This document shows positions 19,612 to 30,448 of a DNA stretch of 64,000 nucleotides, one piece after another (position 1 is the first letter of the stretch; every line of letters begins with the position of its first letter). A program made the translations under genes and the position numbers. A model generated the notes under the pieces. The model saw only the letters and a list, made by a program, of their open reading frames with translations. It had not been told where the DNA came from and searched no databases. This stretch comes from an uncultured Flavobacteriaceae bacterium (GTDB lineage Bacteria > Bacteroidota > Bacteroidia > Flavobacteriales > Flavobacteriaceae), in assembly GCA_913045325.1 (NCBI GenBank), contig CAJWPZ010000003.1, positions 51,505 to 115,504 of the forward strand, written 5' to 3'.

Positions 19612-21063
19612 TTATTTTAGAGGTATATTTTTTAATATCTCTAAAACAAATTTCCAATATTTTTGAGCGCTAGATATACTAGCACGCTCATCTGGAGAAT
19701 GTGCTCCTTTAATGGTTGGTCCAAAGCTTATCATGTCCATCTTTGGATAATTTTGCCCCAGTATACCACACTCCAAACCTGCGTGACAGGCAGCCACATT
19801 TGGTTTTTCTCCATGAAGAGAAACATATAGCGATTCTACTACCTTTAGAATAGCACTGTCCATATTTGGAGCCCATCCAGGATAATGACCACTACAATCT
19901 ACATCATAGCCTGCCAAGTCAAAAACGGCTGTTAGTGTTGCCGCCATATCATCCTTAGAAGAGTCTACAGAAGATCTTGTAAGACATTCAATTTTTAAAG
20001 TACCGTTATCTAAAGTAACCTTTGCAATATTGTTGGACGTTTCTACCAATCCCTCAATGGCTGGACTCATTCTATACACACCATTATGGGTTGCATATAC
20101 TGCATTTATAAACATGATTTGATCTTTAGGGGCCATAACCATCTGTGGATCTTCTATTTTCTGAGTTTCTATACTTAACTCTGGCTCAAGTAACCTGTAC
20201 TCCTCCACCAAGTTAAATTGAAGTTTCTCCATCTGCAGTACAAACTCAGAAATATGTTCTGTTTTAACTACTACAGTAGCAGTGCTCTCTCTAGGAATTG
20301 CATTTCTAAGAGACCCGCCGGCAATAGATGCAATGTGTGCTATCTCTTTATTTGCTGCCAATAAACGATTCATCATTTTATTAGCATTTCCTAACCCTTT
20401 TATGATATCCATCCCACTGTGTCCTCCTTGCAAACCTTTTACAGTAATACGATACCCTTGCCCATTTGGAGCTGGAACTTGGTGGTAACTACCACTTGCG
20501 GTAACATCTACACCACCGGCGCATCCTACTCCAATTTCATCGTCTTCTTCTGTGTCTAGGTTGAGTAAAATTTCACCTTCAAGCAAACCGCCTTTAAGGC
20601 CAATGGCTCCTGTCATGCCAGTTTCTTCATCTATAGTGAATAAGGCTTCAATGGCTGGATGAGCAATGGTATCACTATCTAAAACAGCCATAATTGTTGC
20701 TACTCCTAGCCCATTATCTGCCCCTAGGGTTGTTCCATTGGCACGAACCCAATCTCCATCTACATACATCTGTATGCCTTGTGTATCAAAATCAAAAACT
20801 GTATCATTATTTTTTTGATGCACCATATCCAAATGAGACTGCATTACAATAGCTTTTCTGTGCTCCATACCATCAGTGGCTGGCTTTTTTATAATAACAT
20901 TTCCAACTTCATCCTCAAAGGTTTCAAGCCCTAGAGAGGCGCCAAAATCTTTCATGAACTTAATTACACGCTGTTCTTTTTTTGAAGGGCGTGGCACTGC
21001 ATTTAAATCTGCAAATTTATTCCAAAGTGGTTTTGGAGATAGGTTTCTTATAGCATCACTCAT
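19612..21063 (-). CDS. pepD: aminoacyl-histidine dipeptidase (PepD, M20 family)
   Basis: MQSHLDMVHQKN; GADNGLGVATIMA; LFTIDEETGMTGA; GLQGGHSGMDI. Start at 21063 (MSDAIRNLSP) preferred over 21090, which lies inside a predicted -7 element. Confidence 0.94.
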   Translation of the reverse strand: MSDAIRNLSPKPLWNKFADLNAVPRPSKKEQRVIKFMKDFGASLGLETFEDEVGNVIIKKPATDGMEHRKAIVMQSHLDMVHQKNNDTVFDFDTQGIQMYVDGDWVRANGTTLGADNGLGVATIMAVLDSDTIAHPAIEALFTIDEETGMTGAIGLKGGLLEGEILLNLDTEEDDEIGVGCAGGVDVTASGSYHQVPAPNGQGYRITVKGLQGGHSGMDIIKGLGNANKMMNRLLAANKEIAHIASIAGGSLRNAIPRESTATVVVKTEHISEFVLQMEKLQFNLVEEYRLLEPELSIETQKIEDPQMVMAPKDQIMFINAVYATHNGVYRMSPAIEGLVETSNNIAKVTLDNGTLKIECLTRSSVDSSKDDMAATLTAVFDLAGYDVDCSGHYPGWAPNMDSAILKVVESLYVSLHGEKPNVAACHAGLECGILGQNYPKMDMISFGPTIKGAHSPDERASISSAQKYWKFVLEILKNIPLK

Positions 21064-21087
21064 TATATTGTCATTAAAATTTAAATA

Positions 21088-21095
21088 CAAAGGTA
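21088..21095 (-). promoter_or_regulatory. -7 promoter element for pepD
   Basis: Reverse strand reads TACCTTTG (consensus TAnnTTTG), about 25 nt upstream of the preferred ATG. Confidence 0.45.
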
Positions 21096-21244
21096 ACCTA
21101 TTTGATATTTTTTAAACATTGATTTTAAGCTAAGATTTTACAATTGCTGTTAAGATTTGTGATATAAAAACCAATGAAATGGTCAAATAATAAATACCTG
21201 AAACTAATGATTTTAATGTAAGATGGTTTTAGTATTTTGCTATC

Positions 21245-22315
21245 ATGTTTAAAAAGAAATCTACACTTATCATTGCACTACTGCTGCCGGTGCAAATTAT
21301 ATTGATACAGTCTTTAAAACAGTATCCCTCATTTATAGAGAAATGGTATAGCCTAGGGCTGTATCCTTGGATTGGAAAAATCTCTAGAAGCCTATGGGGT
21401 TGGGTTCCTTTTTCTGTAGGAGATGTTTTTTACACCTTGATTTTTATACTAGTGGCACGTTGGATGTATAAAAACTTTAAAGGCTTTAGGTATGAGCCTG
21501 TAAAGTTAGTTTTTGAAATTACCGCCCACCTATCTGTGGTGTATTTTATGTTTCATTTATTATGGGGTTTTAATTATTACAGAGAGCCCTTACATACCTC
21601 ACTCAATCTAGGCAATGATTACACCACCGAGCAGCTCATAGATATTACCAACAGGGTTATTAAAAAATCGAATGAACTTCATACCGCCCTGGGGTATGCC
21701 GATAGTGTTAAGATTGACTTGCCCTATTCTCAAAAACAAATGCTTGATCTTACACAAAACAGTTATACAAATCTTCAAAAAACCTTTCCAAGTCTTTCTT
21801 TGCAACCTAGAAGTGTTAAAAAAAGTCTTTGGAGTTTAGGACTTACCTATATGGGGTATAGTGGGTATTTAAATCCATTCTCTGGAGAAGCGCAGGTAAA
21901 TGGGCTTATAAAATCTTATAAATTCCCGGTTGTGGCTTGTCATGAACAAGCACACCAGTTGGGATATGCAAAGGAGAATGAAGCAAACTTTATTGCAACT
22001 CTTGCAGCCTTGCACAATGACGACAGTTACATTAAATACACAGGTTATATTTTTGCACTCAGGTATTGTGTGAATGAATTATCTTACAGAGATAAAGACC
22101 TATACTTAGAAACATTAGAAACCATACATCCTGGAATTTTAAAGAGTTATAAAGAAATGCGAGATTTCTGGGACAGCTATGACAACCCAATGGAGGAACT
22201 CTCTAAGGCATGGTACAATCTATTTTTAAAAGCAAATAACCAACCTAAAGGAATTAAAACATACAGTTACATGGTGGCTTTGATGGTAAATTATTTTGAC
22301 AACAGAGCACTTTAA
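21245..22315 (+). CDS. DUF3810 family membrane protein, zincin-like HExxH variant
   Basis: N-terminal TM segments; VVACHEQAHQLGYAKENEANFIATLAA. Confidence 0.85.
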   Translation: MFKKKSTLIIALLLPVQIILIQSLKQYPSFIEKWYSLGLYPWIGKISRSLWGWVPFSVGDVFYTLIFILVARWMYKNFKGFRYEPVKLVFEITAHLSVVYFMFHLLWGFNYYREPLHTSLNLGNDYTTEQLIDITNRVIKKSNELHTALGYADSVKIDLPYSQKQMLDLTQNSYTNLQKTFPSLSLQPRSVKKSLWSLGLTYMGYSGYLNPFSGEAQVNGLIKSYKFPVVACHEQAHQLGYAKENEANFIATLAALHNDDSYIKYTGYIFALRYCVNELSYRDKDLYLETLETIHPGILKSYKEMRDFWDSYDNPMEELSKAWYNLFLKANNQPKGIKTYSYMVALMVNYFDNRAL

Positions 22316-22429
22316 GGTGTATTTGAAATATTTTTTAATTTCAATTATGATATTTTTAACTATCGCAATTACCCTATGAAATACCTTATAATGGTATCTT
22401 TAAGAAAAAAATAACAAATCTTCAATACT

Positions 22430-25399
22430 ATGAAAAAAAACATACTTCTGTTGCTTGTACTATGTATTTCGCATATTGGTATTTCACAAGAATACTTTCC
22501 TAAAAACGATGGTGTAAAAGAGAACACCGCTCACTACACCGCTTTTACTAATGCAACTCTATTTGTCTCTCCAACAAATAAAATAGAAAATGCAACCCTA
22601 CTAATAAAAGACTCAAAAGTAATCGCCTCTGGTAAAAACGTGACAATTCCCAGTAATACTGTTGTAATAGATTTGGAAGGGAAATTTATGTATCCATCAT
22701 TCATAGATCCTTACACAAATTTTGGTGTTAAGAATCCAGAGCGTAGCTCTAGAGGAGGTCGCTCTCCCCAATATAGCGCTTCACGAGAGGGGTTTTACTG
22801 GAATGACCATATTATGCCAGAGAAAAACGCCATAGACCATTTCGCCTATGATTTAAAAACAGCTAAGGCAATGCGTAATGAAGGTTTTGGTGTTGTAAAT
22901 ACCCACAGCATGGATGGTATTGCTCGTGGTACTGGAGTACTTGTAGCCCTTAACGATCAAGCCAGCCAGGCCATGCGCATTATAGATGATGCTTTAGGGC
23001 AACACTACTCATTTTCTAAAAGTGTGACTAGTAGACAATCCTACCCAGGTTCTTTGATGGGAGCCATGGCGCTGTTGCGTCAAGTATACCATGATGCAAA
23101 TTGGTATGAAAAAGGAAACATCCCAACCAAAGACAGATCTTTAGAAGCATTACTAAAAAACAAAAACAAAGTTTCCATCTTTGAGGCAGGAAACAAAAGC
23201 AACAATCTAAGAGCCGCTAAAATTGGAAATCAGTTTGGAGTTAACTACCTTATTGTTGGTGGCGGTGATGAGTATGAGATGATGCAACAAACCAAAGCGA
23301 GTAATGCTAGTTATATCATTCCATTAAATTTCCCAGATGCCTATGATGTGAGTAATCCCTATATGGCTAGTTATTTATCTTTAGAGGATATGCGCGCCTG
23401 GAATCAAGCGCCAACAAATCCAAAAGCATTACAAGATAACGCCGTGCCTTTTGCCCTTACCACCTTTAAATCTAAAAAACCAAAAGATTTTACTAAAGAT
23501 CTTTTAATTGCAATTAAATACGGTCTAGATAAAACAAAGGCTCTTGAAGCATTAACCACAGCACCTGCTGGTATGCTACAAATAAGCGATAAGGTAGGAA
23601 CTCTAGAGAATGGTAAGTATGCAAACTTTTTAATTACCTCTGGCCCTTTGTTTGAAAAAGGAACTACACTCCACGAGAACTGGGTACAAGGAACAAGAAG
23701 TGTTATCAATACCATGGATCAAACAGATATAAGAGGATCTTACAACCTAGCTCTTGCAGGGGTTAGTTATACTCTAGAAATCTCTGGAGAAGCTTCAAAA
23801 CCAAAAGCGAGCCTAACTAAAGGTGAAACAGAATTTTCAGCAAAACTTATCTATAAAGATAATTGGATAACCCTTTCTTTTACTGACAAACAAACCAATG
23901 ATGTGTACCGCACCACTGCAATTATTGAGAAAAACACCATGAGTATTTCAGGTAAAGCAGTGCTACCAAGTGGCGTAGAGACCACTTTTACTGCAAATAG
24001 AAACATGGGAGCTGCCAAAGCCATTTCAGATAAAAATAAAGATATTACAAGTACCGATGTACTGCGTGAAATTATGCCCATAACCTACCCAAATGTAGGT
24101 CTTGGAAATAGCACCCAACCAAGCCAGCAAACCCTACTGTTTAAAAATGCAACCGTTTGGACTAGCGAAGTGGAAGGGATTTTAAATAATACCGATGTGC
24201 TAGTAAAGGATGGTAAAATTTCTAAAATTGGAAAAAACCTATCTTCTAAAAGTGCCATAGAAATTGACGCCACAGGAAAACACCTCACTGCAGGTATTAT
24301 AGATGAACACAGTCATATAGCTGCGCTTTCTATCAATGAAGGAGGGCAAAACTCCTCTGCAGAGGTTACCATAGAAGATGTTGTAGACCCTGAAGATGTA
24401 AATATTTACCGCAACCTAGCGGGTGGGGTTACCTCTATTCAAATACTTCATGGATCTGCAAACCCTATTGGTGGACGTTCTGCCATTTTAAAACTAAAAT
24501 GGGGAGAAGATGCAGATGGACTACTTTATGACAACAGTCCTAAATTTATCAAGTTTGCACTTGGAGAAAATGTAAAGCAATCTAACTGGGAGAGTTACAG
24601 CCGTTTTCCACAAACGCGTATGGGTGTAGAGCAGTTGTATGTCAACTATTTTAACCGCGCTAAGGCCTACGATGAATTGAAAAAAAGTGGCAAACCCTAC
24701 CGCAAAGATGATGAGCTGCAAACCTTAGCTGAAATTTTAAACGGGGAGCGTTTTATAAGTTGCCACAGTTATGTACAAAGCGAGATTAACATGCTCATGA
24801 AAGTTGCCGAGAAATTTAATTTTCGCATCAACACATTCACCCATATTTTAGAAGGCTATAAAGTAGCAGATAAAATGGCTGCTCATGGAGTAGGCGCCTC
24901 TACCTTTAGTGATTGGTGGGCCTATAAGTATGAAGTAAATGATGCCATTCCTTACAATGCAGCAATTATGGCATCTCAAGGAGTTACCGTAGCCATCAAT
25001 AGTGATGATGGAGAAATGTCTAGACGCCTTAATCAAGAGGCTGCAAAGACTTTTAAATACGGAGGTATGAGCGAACAAGAAGCCTGGAAAACAGTAACTA
25101 TAAACCCTGCTAAGCTATTACACCTAGACCATAGAGTTGGGAGTATTAAAATAGGAAAAGATGCAGATTTGGTGCTATGGAATGGCCACCCGATGTCTGT
25201 GTATTCTAAAGCAGAAAAAACAATTATAGAAGGTAAAACCTATTTTGATTTGGCCTTAGACCAGCAAAAAAGAATCGCTATACAACAAGAGCGAAATACC
25301 CTGATGACCATGATGCTTAACGAGAAAGAAAATGGAGGTAAAACGAAACCCCCGGTCAAAAAAACAAACAAGAACTTTCACTGTGATACAGAATTTTAA
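22430..25399 (+). CDS. secreted double-domain amidohydrolase family protein
   Basis: Signal peptide; N-terminal amidohydrolase-like half and C-terminal half with HSH (ITAGIIDEHSHIAAL-type) and NSDDGEMSRRLNQEAAK. Confidence 0.9.
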   Translation: MKKNILLLLVLCISHIGISQEYFPKNDGVKENTAHYTAFTNATLFVSPTNKIENATLLIKDSKVIASGKNVTIPSNTVVIDLEGKFMYPSFIDPYTNFGVKNPERSSRGGRSPQYSASREGFYWNDHIMPEKNAIDHFAYDLKTAKAMRNEGFGVVNTHSMDGIARGTGVLVALNDQASQAMRIIDDALGQHYSFSKSVTSRQSYPGSLMGAMALLRQVYHDANWYEKGNIPTKDRSLEALLKNKNKVSIFEAGNKSNNLRAAKIGNQFGVNYLIVGGGDEYEMMQQTKASNASYIIPLNFPDAYDVSNPYMASYLSLEDMRAWNQAPTNPKALQDNAVPFALTTFKSKKPKDFTKDLLIAIKYGLDKTKALEALTTAPAGMLQISDKVGTLENGKYANFLITSGPLFEKGTTLHENWVQGTRSVINTMDQTDIRGSYNLALAGVSYTLEISGEASKPKASLTKGETEFSAKLIYKDNWITLSFTDKQTNDVYRTTAIIEKNTMSISGKAVLPSGVETTFTANRNMGAAKAISDKNKDITSTDVLREIMPITYPNVGLGNSTQPSQQTLLFKNATVWTSEVEGILNNTDVLVKDGKISKIGKNLSSKSAIEIDATGKHLTAGIIDEHSHIAALSINEGGQNSSAEVTIEDVVDPEDVNIYRNLAGGVTSIQILHGSANPIGGRSAILKLKWGEDADGLLYDNSPKFIKFALGENVKQSNWESYSRFPQTRMGVEQLYVNYFNRAKAYDELKKSGKPYRKDDELQTLAEILNGERFISCHSYVQSEINMLMKVAEKFNFRINTFTHILEGYKVADKMAAHGVGASTFSDWWAYKYEVNDAIPYNAAIMASQGVTVAINSDDGEMSRRLNQEAAKTFKYGGMSEQEAWKTVTINPAKLLHLDHRVGSIKIGKDADLVLWNGHPMSVYSKAEKTIIEGKTYFDLALDQQKRIAIQQERNTLMTMMLNEKENGGKTKPPVKKTNKNFHCDTEF

Positions 25400-25420
25400 T
25401 AACCATAGCACGTAAATAAT

Positions 25421-26710
25421 ATGAACACTTTAAGACACTTACTAATTGTAATAACGGCTATAACTGGAGTATCTGTAGCCGCACAACAGACCCCTGCCCC
25501 TTCTCAAAAAGGAGCAATTACCATTACTGGAGCCACAGCGCATCTTGGAAATGGAAGTACCATTGAAAACGCAACTATTATTTTTGAAGATGGAATTTTA
25601 ACTTCTGTTGGAAATTCAAGTATAAACCCAAAAGGGACTCTTATAAACGCCACAGGAAAGCATGTGTATCCTGGCTTTATAGCACCTGCAAAATCATTAG
25701 GTCTTATTGAAGTGAATGCGGTAAGGGCTAGTAATGATCAAGATGAAATTGGTGATATGATTCCTCACATTAGAAGTATCATTGCCTACAATGCTGAGAG
25801 TAAAGTGGTAGAATCTATGCGTCCAAATGGGGTGCTTATTGGGCAAATCACACCTCAAGGTGGCACCATCTCTGGAAGTTCATCTATTGTACAGTTTGAC
25901 GCTTGGAACTGGGAAGATGCTGCTATTAAAACAGATGATGGTATACACCTTCATTGGCCAAGCACCTTTAGAAGAGGAAGATGGTGGGCTGGAGAACCAA
26001 GAGGATACCAACCTAATAAAAACTACACAAAACAAACACAAAAAATCACAAGCTACCTTAACAATTCTAAGGCTTTTGGAATGGGAGAAGACCAACCAGC
26101 AAACGAATCTTTTAAAGCAATGCAAGGACTCTTTGATGGATCTAAAAAACTGTATGTCTATGCAGATGGAGAGAAGGAAATTATAGATGCTATTACACTA
26201 AGTAAACAAGCGGGTGTAGATCAAATTGTTTTAATTGGGGCCTACCAAGGGTACAAAGTAATTCCTTTTTTAAAGCAGCATAATATACCTGTACTAGTAC
26301 AGCAAACACATGCACTTCCAAATAGCGCAGATGATCATTATGACCTGCCTTACAAACTTCCTAAGTTACTAGTAGATGGCGGCTTATTGGTAGGACTTCA
26401 AAATAGTAGCATGTCTAATTTCCAGACCAGAAACCTACCCTTTTATGCAGGGCAATTGGTTGGTCAAGGCATGGATAAAGAGACAGCATTGCAGCTTATT
26501 TCTGGTAATACAGCAAAAATTTTAGGATTAGATAATTATGGAAGTCTTGAAGTAGGAAAAAGTGCTACTTTGTTTATTAGCGAGGGAGACGCTCTTGATA
26601 TGATGGGAAATAGGCTAATTAAAGCTTTTATTGATGGGCGTGATATTTCTTTAGAAACCCATCAGACAGAGCTATGGAAACGCTATATGAGTAAATACAA
26701 CCAAAAATAA
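25421..26710 (+). CDS. secreted amidohydrolase-like protein lacking the HxH motif
   Basis: Signal peptide; HVYPGFIAPAKSLGLIEVNAVRASNDQDEIGD; C-terminal LISGNTAKILGLDNYGSLEVGKSATLFI. Confidence 0.85.
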   Translation: MNTLRHLLIVITAITGVSVAAQQTPAPSQKGAITITGATAHLGNGSTIENATIIFEDGILTSVGNSSINPKGTLINATGKHVYPGFIAPAKSLGLIEVNAVRASNDQDEIGDMIPHIRSIIAYNAESKVVESMRPNGVLIGQITPQGGTISGSSSIVQFDAWNWEDAAIKTDDGIHLHWPSTFRRGRWWAGEPRGYQPNKNYTKQTQKITSYLNNSKAFGMGEDQPANESFKAMQGLFDGSKKLYVYADGEKEIIDAITLSKQAGVDQIVLIGAYQGYKVIPFLKQHNIPVLVQQTHALPNSADDHYDLPYKLPKLLVDGGLLVGLQNSSMSNFQTRNLPFYAGQLVGQGMDKETALQLISGNTAKILGLDNYGSLEVGKSATLFISEGDALDMMGNRLIKAFIDGRDISLETHQTELWKRYMSKYNQK

Positions 26711-26746
26711 CAGTCCTTAAAACACAATTAATCGTTTTAGAAAGTT

Positions 26747-27538
26747 ATGTATAAAAAAATAGACAGCGCCCAAAACAGCTTAATTAAACAGTGTTTGGTA
26801 TTGTTAGATAAATCAAGAGAGCGCCGTAAACAAGGTATTTTCTTGGTAGAAGGGCAACGAGAAATACAACTTGCCATTGAGGGAGGCTATGAGATACAAA
26901 CCCTGTTTTTTTGTGAGTCGCTGTTTTTAAATAACATGAGCCAGTTTGCCACTGCAACTACTCAAATTATTGAAATTTCTTTAGAGGTATATCAAAAACT
27001 GGCCTATCGCAAAACCACCGAAGGGGTGCTGGCCATCGTAAAAACAAAAGAACTCTCTTTAAATAAATTAGAGTTTAAAAGCAAAAATCCTTTGATACTC
27101 ATTGCAGAGGCTCCAGAAAAACCAGGAAATATCGGGGCTTTACTGCGCAGTGCAGATGCAGCAAATCTAGACGGTTTTATTATTGCCAATCCTAAGACAG
27201 ACCTTTATAACCCTAATATTATTAGAAGTAGTGTTGGCTGTTTATTTACAAATAACATTGCAACGGGAAGCACTCAAGAAATTATTGATTTTCTAAACCA
27301 GCACAACATCCAACTCTTTAGTGCTATTTTACAAGAATCTAAGCCCTACCATAGTCAAGATTTTACCAAACCAACTGCTATTGCTGTGGGTACAGAAGCA
27401 ACTGGTTTGTCTGATATTTGGCGTACTCAAAGCTATCAAAACATTCACATCCCAATGCAAGGTGCCATTGATAGTATGAATGTATCTGTGGCTGCTGGTA
27501 TTTTAATCTTTGAAGCAAAAAGACAACGAGGCTTTTAA
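26747..27538 (+). CDS. TrmH/SpoU family RNA 2'-O-methyltransferase
   Basis: EAPEKPGNIGALLRSADAANLDGFII; AVGTEATGLSD; IPMQGAIDSMNVSVAAGILIFEA. Confidence 0.94.
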   Translation: MYKKIDSAQNSLIKQCLVLLDKSRERRKQGIFLVEGQREIQLAIEGGYEIQTLFFCESLFLNNMSQFATATTQIIEISLEVYQKLAYRKTTEGVLAIVKTKELSLNKLEFKSKNPLILIAEAPEKPGNIGALLRSADAANLDGFIIANPKTDLYNPNIIRSSVGCLFTNNIATGSTQEIIDFLNQHNIQLFSAILQESKPYHSQDFTKPTAIAVGTEATGLSDIWRTQSYQNIHIPMQGAIDSMNVSVAAGILIFEAKRQRGF

Positions 27539-27637
27539 TTACTTGTTAATTGACGGCTTGTTAACGCCTTCGTTTTTTTATTTAAAAATTAAACTCTTAT
27601 AATTTTTTTTAAAAATTGGAAGTTGTATTTTTAATCT

Positions 27638-29842
27638 ATGACAGAAATTGATATAGAGCAGGAAAATAAAGCTATAGCAAAACAGTATAAGGCGCTTCTC
27701 AAGATAAGTTATCGTATTTTATCTAAGGAAGATAAGAAACTTATACGTTCTGCCTTTGATGTTGCTGTAGACGCACATAAGCACCAGCGCAGAAAAAGTG
27801 GTGAGGCTTATATTTTTCATCCTATTGCTGTGGCTAAAATTGTGGCCAGTGAGATTGGACTTGATGCCACATCTATAGCCGCTGCCCTACTCCATGATGT
27901 TATTGAAGACACCAAATACACCTTTGCAGATATTGAGCAACTATTTGGAGAGACTGTTGCCCGTATTGTACAAGGGTTAACAAAAATTTCTAAAATGCCT
28001 TATGAGGGTGATGTGTCTTTGCAGGCAGAGAATTTTAGAAAAATGCTTTTAACTCTCAATGAAGACATTAGAGTTATTATCATAAAAATTGCAGATCGAT
28101 TGCATAACATGCAAACAATGGATGCAATGCCAGGTTATAAACAAGAAAAGATTGCAAGTGAAACCTTATATATTTATGCTCCAATGGCGCATCGTATTGG
28201 TTTATATAAAATAAAATCTGAACTAGAAGATTTAAGCTTAAAATATACCGAAAGAGAAATATACGATGATATTTTAAGTAAAATTAAAGACAGCAAACAA
28301 GAGCAAGATGCTTACATAAGAGCCTTTTCAAAAACTATTAAAGATGCTTTAAGCGTCGAAAACTTATCCTACGAAATAAAAGGAAGACCCAAATCAATTC
28401 ATAGCATACGTAGAAAAATTGTGGCTCAAAACGTAAGCTTTGACGAGGTCTATGACAAGTTTGCGGTACGTATTATATACAAAAGTGATCTTGCCAATGA
28501 AAAATTCTTGGCCTGGAAAATATATAGCATTGTTACAGATAATTTTAGACCAAATCCAGTGCGATTAAGAGATTGGATTTCATCTCCTAAATCTACAGGT
28601 TATGAGGCCCTGCATATTACTGTTATGGGCCCAAAAGGAAAATGGGTAGAAGTACAAATACGCAGTGAGCGCATGAATGAAATTGCAGAAAAAGGGTTTG
28701 CTGCGCACTATAAATATAAAAATGACCATAGTGATGATGGGGGTCTTGATCTGTGGCTTAATAAATTACAAGACACCCTAGAGAATCAAGATATTAGCGC
28801 AGTAGATTTTGTAGAAGAATTTAAACTTAGTTTGTACGCAAAAGAGATTTTTGTGTTTACGCCTAAAGGAGATTTATACTCATTGCCAAAAGGCGCCTCT
28901 GCCCTAGACTTTGCATTTCATATACACACAGAGGTAGGCATGCACACAAGAGGTACAAAAGTGAATGGAAAATTAGTGCCTTTGAGTCACTCCTTGCAAA
29001 GTGGAGACCAAGTCGAGGTCATAGTATCTAATAATGCAAAACCTACAGCAAACTGGCTAGATTACGCCTCTACAAGTAGGGCGCAATCAAAAATAAAATC
29101 CTCTCTCAAAGAAGAGCGAAAGCAAATTGCCAATGAGGGAAGAGAAATACTGCGCCGTAAATTAAAATCACTTAAAATTAATCTTGACGATAAAACCATC
29201 AACCAATTGGTTCAATTTTATAAAGTAAAAACAAGTCTTGATTTGTTTTATAGAGTGGGCGCTGGTATTATAGACAACAAACAACTAAAAGATTTTGCAG
29301 CCTCAAGATCAAATTTGTTGGTTAGTTTTATTAAAAATAAAATTAGAAAACAACCCAACCCAAACGAGGTAAACAAAGAAGAAATTACAGAAAAATTTGA
29401 TCAATTGGTTTTTGGAAAAGATGAGCAACAACTTGATTACAAAATAGCAAATTGCTGTAATCCTATTGCTGGAGATGATGTATTTGGTTTTTTAACCGTT
29501 ACAGAAGGAATTAAAGTACACAAGAAAAATTGTCCAAATGCCGTGCAACTCCAGGGTAGTTATAATTACAGAATTCAAAAAGCAAAATGGATAGACTCAT
29601 CCCAGAGAGAGTTTAAAGCAGAATTACTCATTACGGGAATTGACGGTCTGGGCTTGGTTAACAACGTAACAAAAGAGGTGTCAAACAATTTAAATATTGA
29701 CATGAAACGGGTACATTTTGACACCGATGACGGCATATTTAAAGGGAATATAGTGGTCGTGGTTAAAAACAAAAATATTCTTGATAACTTAGTTCAAAAC
29801 ATTAAAAAAATAAACGGAATTGATAAAGTAACTCGTTTGTAA
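27638..29842 (+). CDS. RelA/SpoT family (p)ppGpp synthetase/hydrolase
   Basis: HD domain (AALLHDVIEDT), synthetase (YEALHITVMGPKGKWVEVQIRSERMNEIAEKGFAAHYKYK), TGS (IFVFTPKGDLYSLPKGASALDFAFHIH), C-terminal ACT-like region. Confidence 0.96.
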   Translation: MTEIDIEQENKAIAKQYKALLKISYRILSKEDKKLIRSAFDVAVDAHKHQRRKSGEAYIFHPIAVAKIVASEIGLDATSIAAALLHDVIEDTKYTFADIEQLFGETVARIVQGLTKISKMPYEGDVSLQAENFRKMLLTLNEDIRVIIIKIADRLHNMQTMDAMPGYKQEKIASETLYIYAPMAHRIGLYKIKSELEDLSLKYTEREIYDDILSKIKDSKQEQDAYIRAFSKTIKDALSVENLSYEIKGRPKSIHSIRRKIVAQNVSFDEVYDKFAVRIIYKSDLANEKFLAWKIYSIVTDNFRPNPVRLRDWISSPKSTGYEALHITVMGPKGKWVEVQIRSERMNEIAEKGFAAHYKYKNDHSDDGGLDLWLNKLQDTLENQDISAVDFVEEFKLSLYAKEIFVFTPKGDLYSLPKGASALDFAFHIHTEVGMHTRGTKVNGKLVPLSHSLQSGDQVEVIVSNNAKPTANWLDYASTSRAQSKIKSSLKEERKQIANEGREILRRKLKSLKINLDDKTINQLVQFYKVKTSLDLFYRVGAGIIDNKQLKDFAASRSNLLVSFIKNKIRKQPNPNEVNKEEITEKFDQLVFGKDEQQLDYKIANCCNPIAGDDVFGFLTVTEGIKVHKKNCPNAVQLQGSYNYRIQKAKWIDSSQREFKAELLITGIDGLGLVNNVTKEVSNNLNIDMKRVHFDTDDGIFKGNIVVVVKNKNILDNLVQNIKKINGIDKVTRL

Positions 29843-29856
29843 TTTTGCTATTTTTG
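29840..29856 (+). promoter_or_regulatory. two adjacent -7-type elements upstream of fur
   Basis: TAATTTTG (29840-29847, with a TTG 17 nt upstream) and TATTTTTG (29849-29856), both matching TAnnTTTG. Confidence 0.45.
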
Positions 29857-29972
29857 AACCATAAGTCCTAAAATAATTTAGGTGTACAATTTTTAGTAGT
29901 TCCTGTAATTATATGTTACTTGTAGGATCACTAAAATTGCATTAATATAGCTAAGCGATTCATTGCCAAACC

Positions 29973-30431
29973 ATGAGTGCAAAAACTGAAGCAAACAATC
30001 AAGATATTGTAAAAAATGTATTTACTGCATTTTTAGAGAAAAAAGGGCACCGTAAAACACCCGAACGCTTCGCTATACTCCAAGAAATATACGATCAAAA
30101 AGAGCATTTTGATATTGAGGCTTTATATATCATAATGAAAAACAAAAACTATCGTGTAAGTCGTGCAACACTCTACAACACAATAGAATTATTGTTAGAA
30201 TGCATGTTGGTGCGCAAACATCAATTTGGACAAAACCAAGCACATTACGAAAAATCATATTTTGACAAACAACATGATCATGTTATTCTAGACAATGGAG
30301 AGGTCATAGAATTCTGTGATCCTAGAATACAAAATATTAAAAAAACCATAGAAGATGTTTTTGATATTACCATCTCTAAACATTCGCTATATTTTTACGG
30401 AACAAAAAACACAAACAACCCAGAACAATAG
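29973..30431 (+). CDS. Fur family transcriptional regulator
   Basis: [60 protein letters not shown]. Confidence 0.93.
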   Translation: MSAKTEANNQDIVKNVFTAFLEKKGHRKTPERFAILQEIYDQKEHFDIEALYIIMKNKNYRVSRATLYNTIELLLECMLVRKHQFGQNQAHYEKSYFDKQHDHVILDNGEVIEFCDPRIQNIKKTIEDVFDITISKHSLYFYGTKNTNNPEQ

Positions 30432-30448
30432 GGAAATACATTTCAATT

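Noticed and set aside
25827-26186. 119-aa alternative-frame ORF in the amidohydrolase-like gene
   Set aside because: Overlaps fully with a better supported CDS and has no recognisable motif.
27539-27637. Possible terminator AACG-CCTT-CGTT-TTTTT before relA/spoT
   Set aside because: Stem is only 4 bp; too weak to support.
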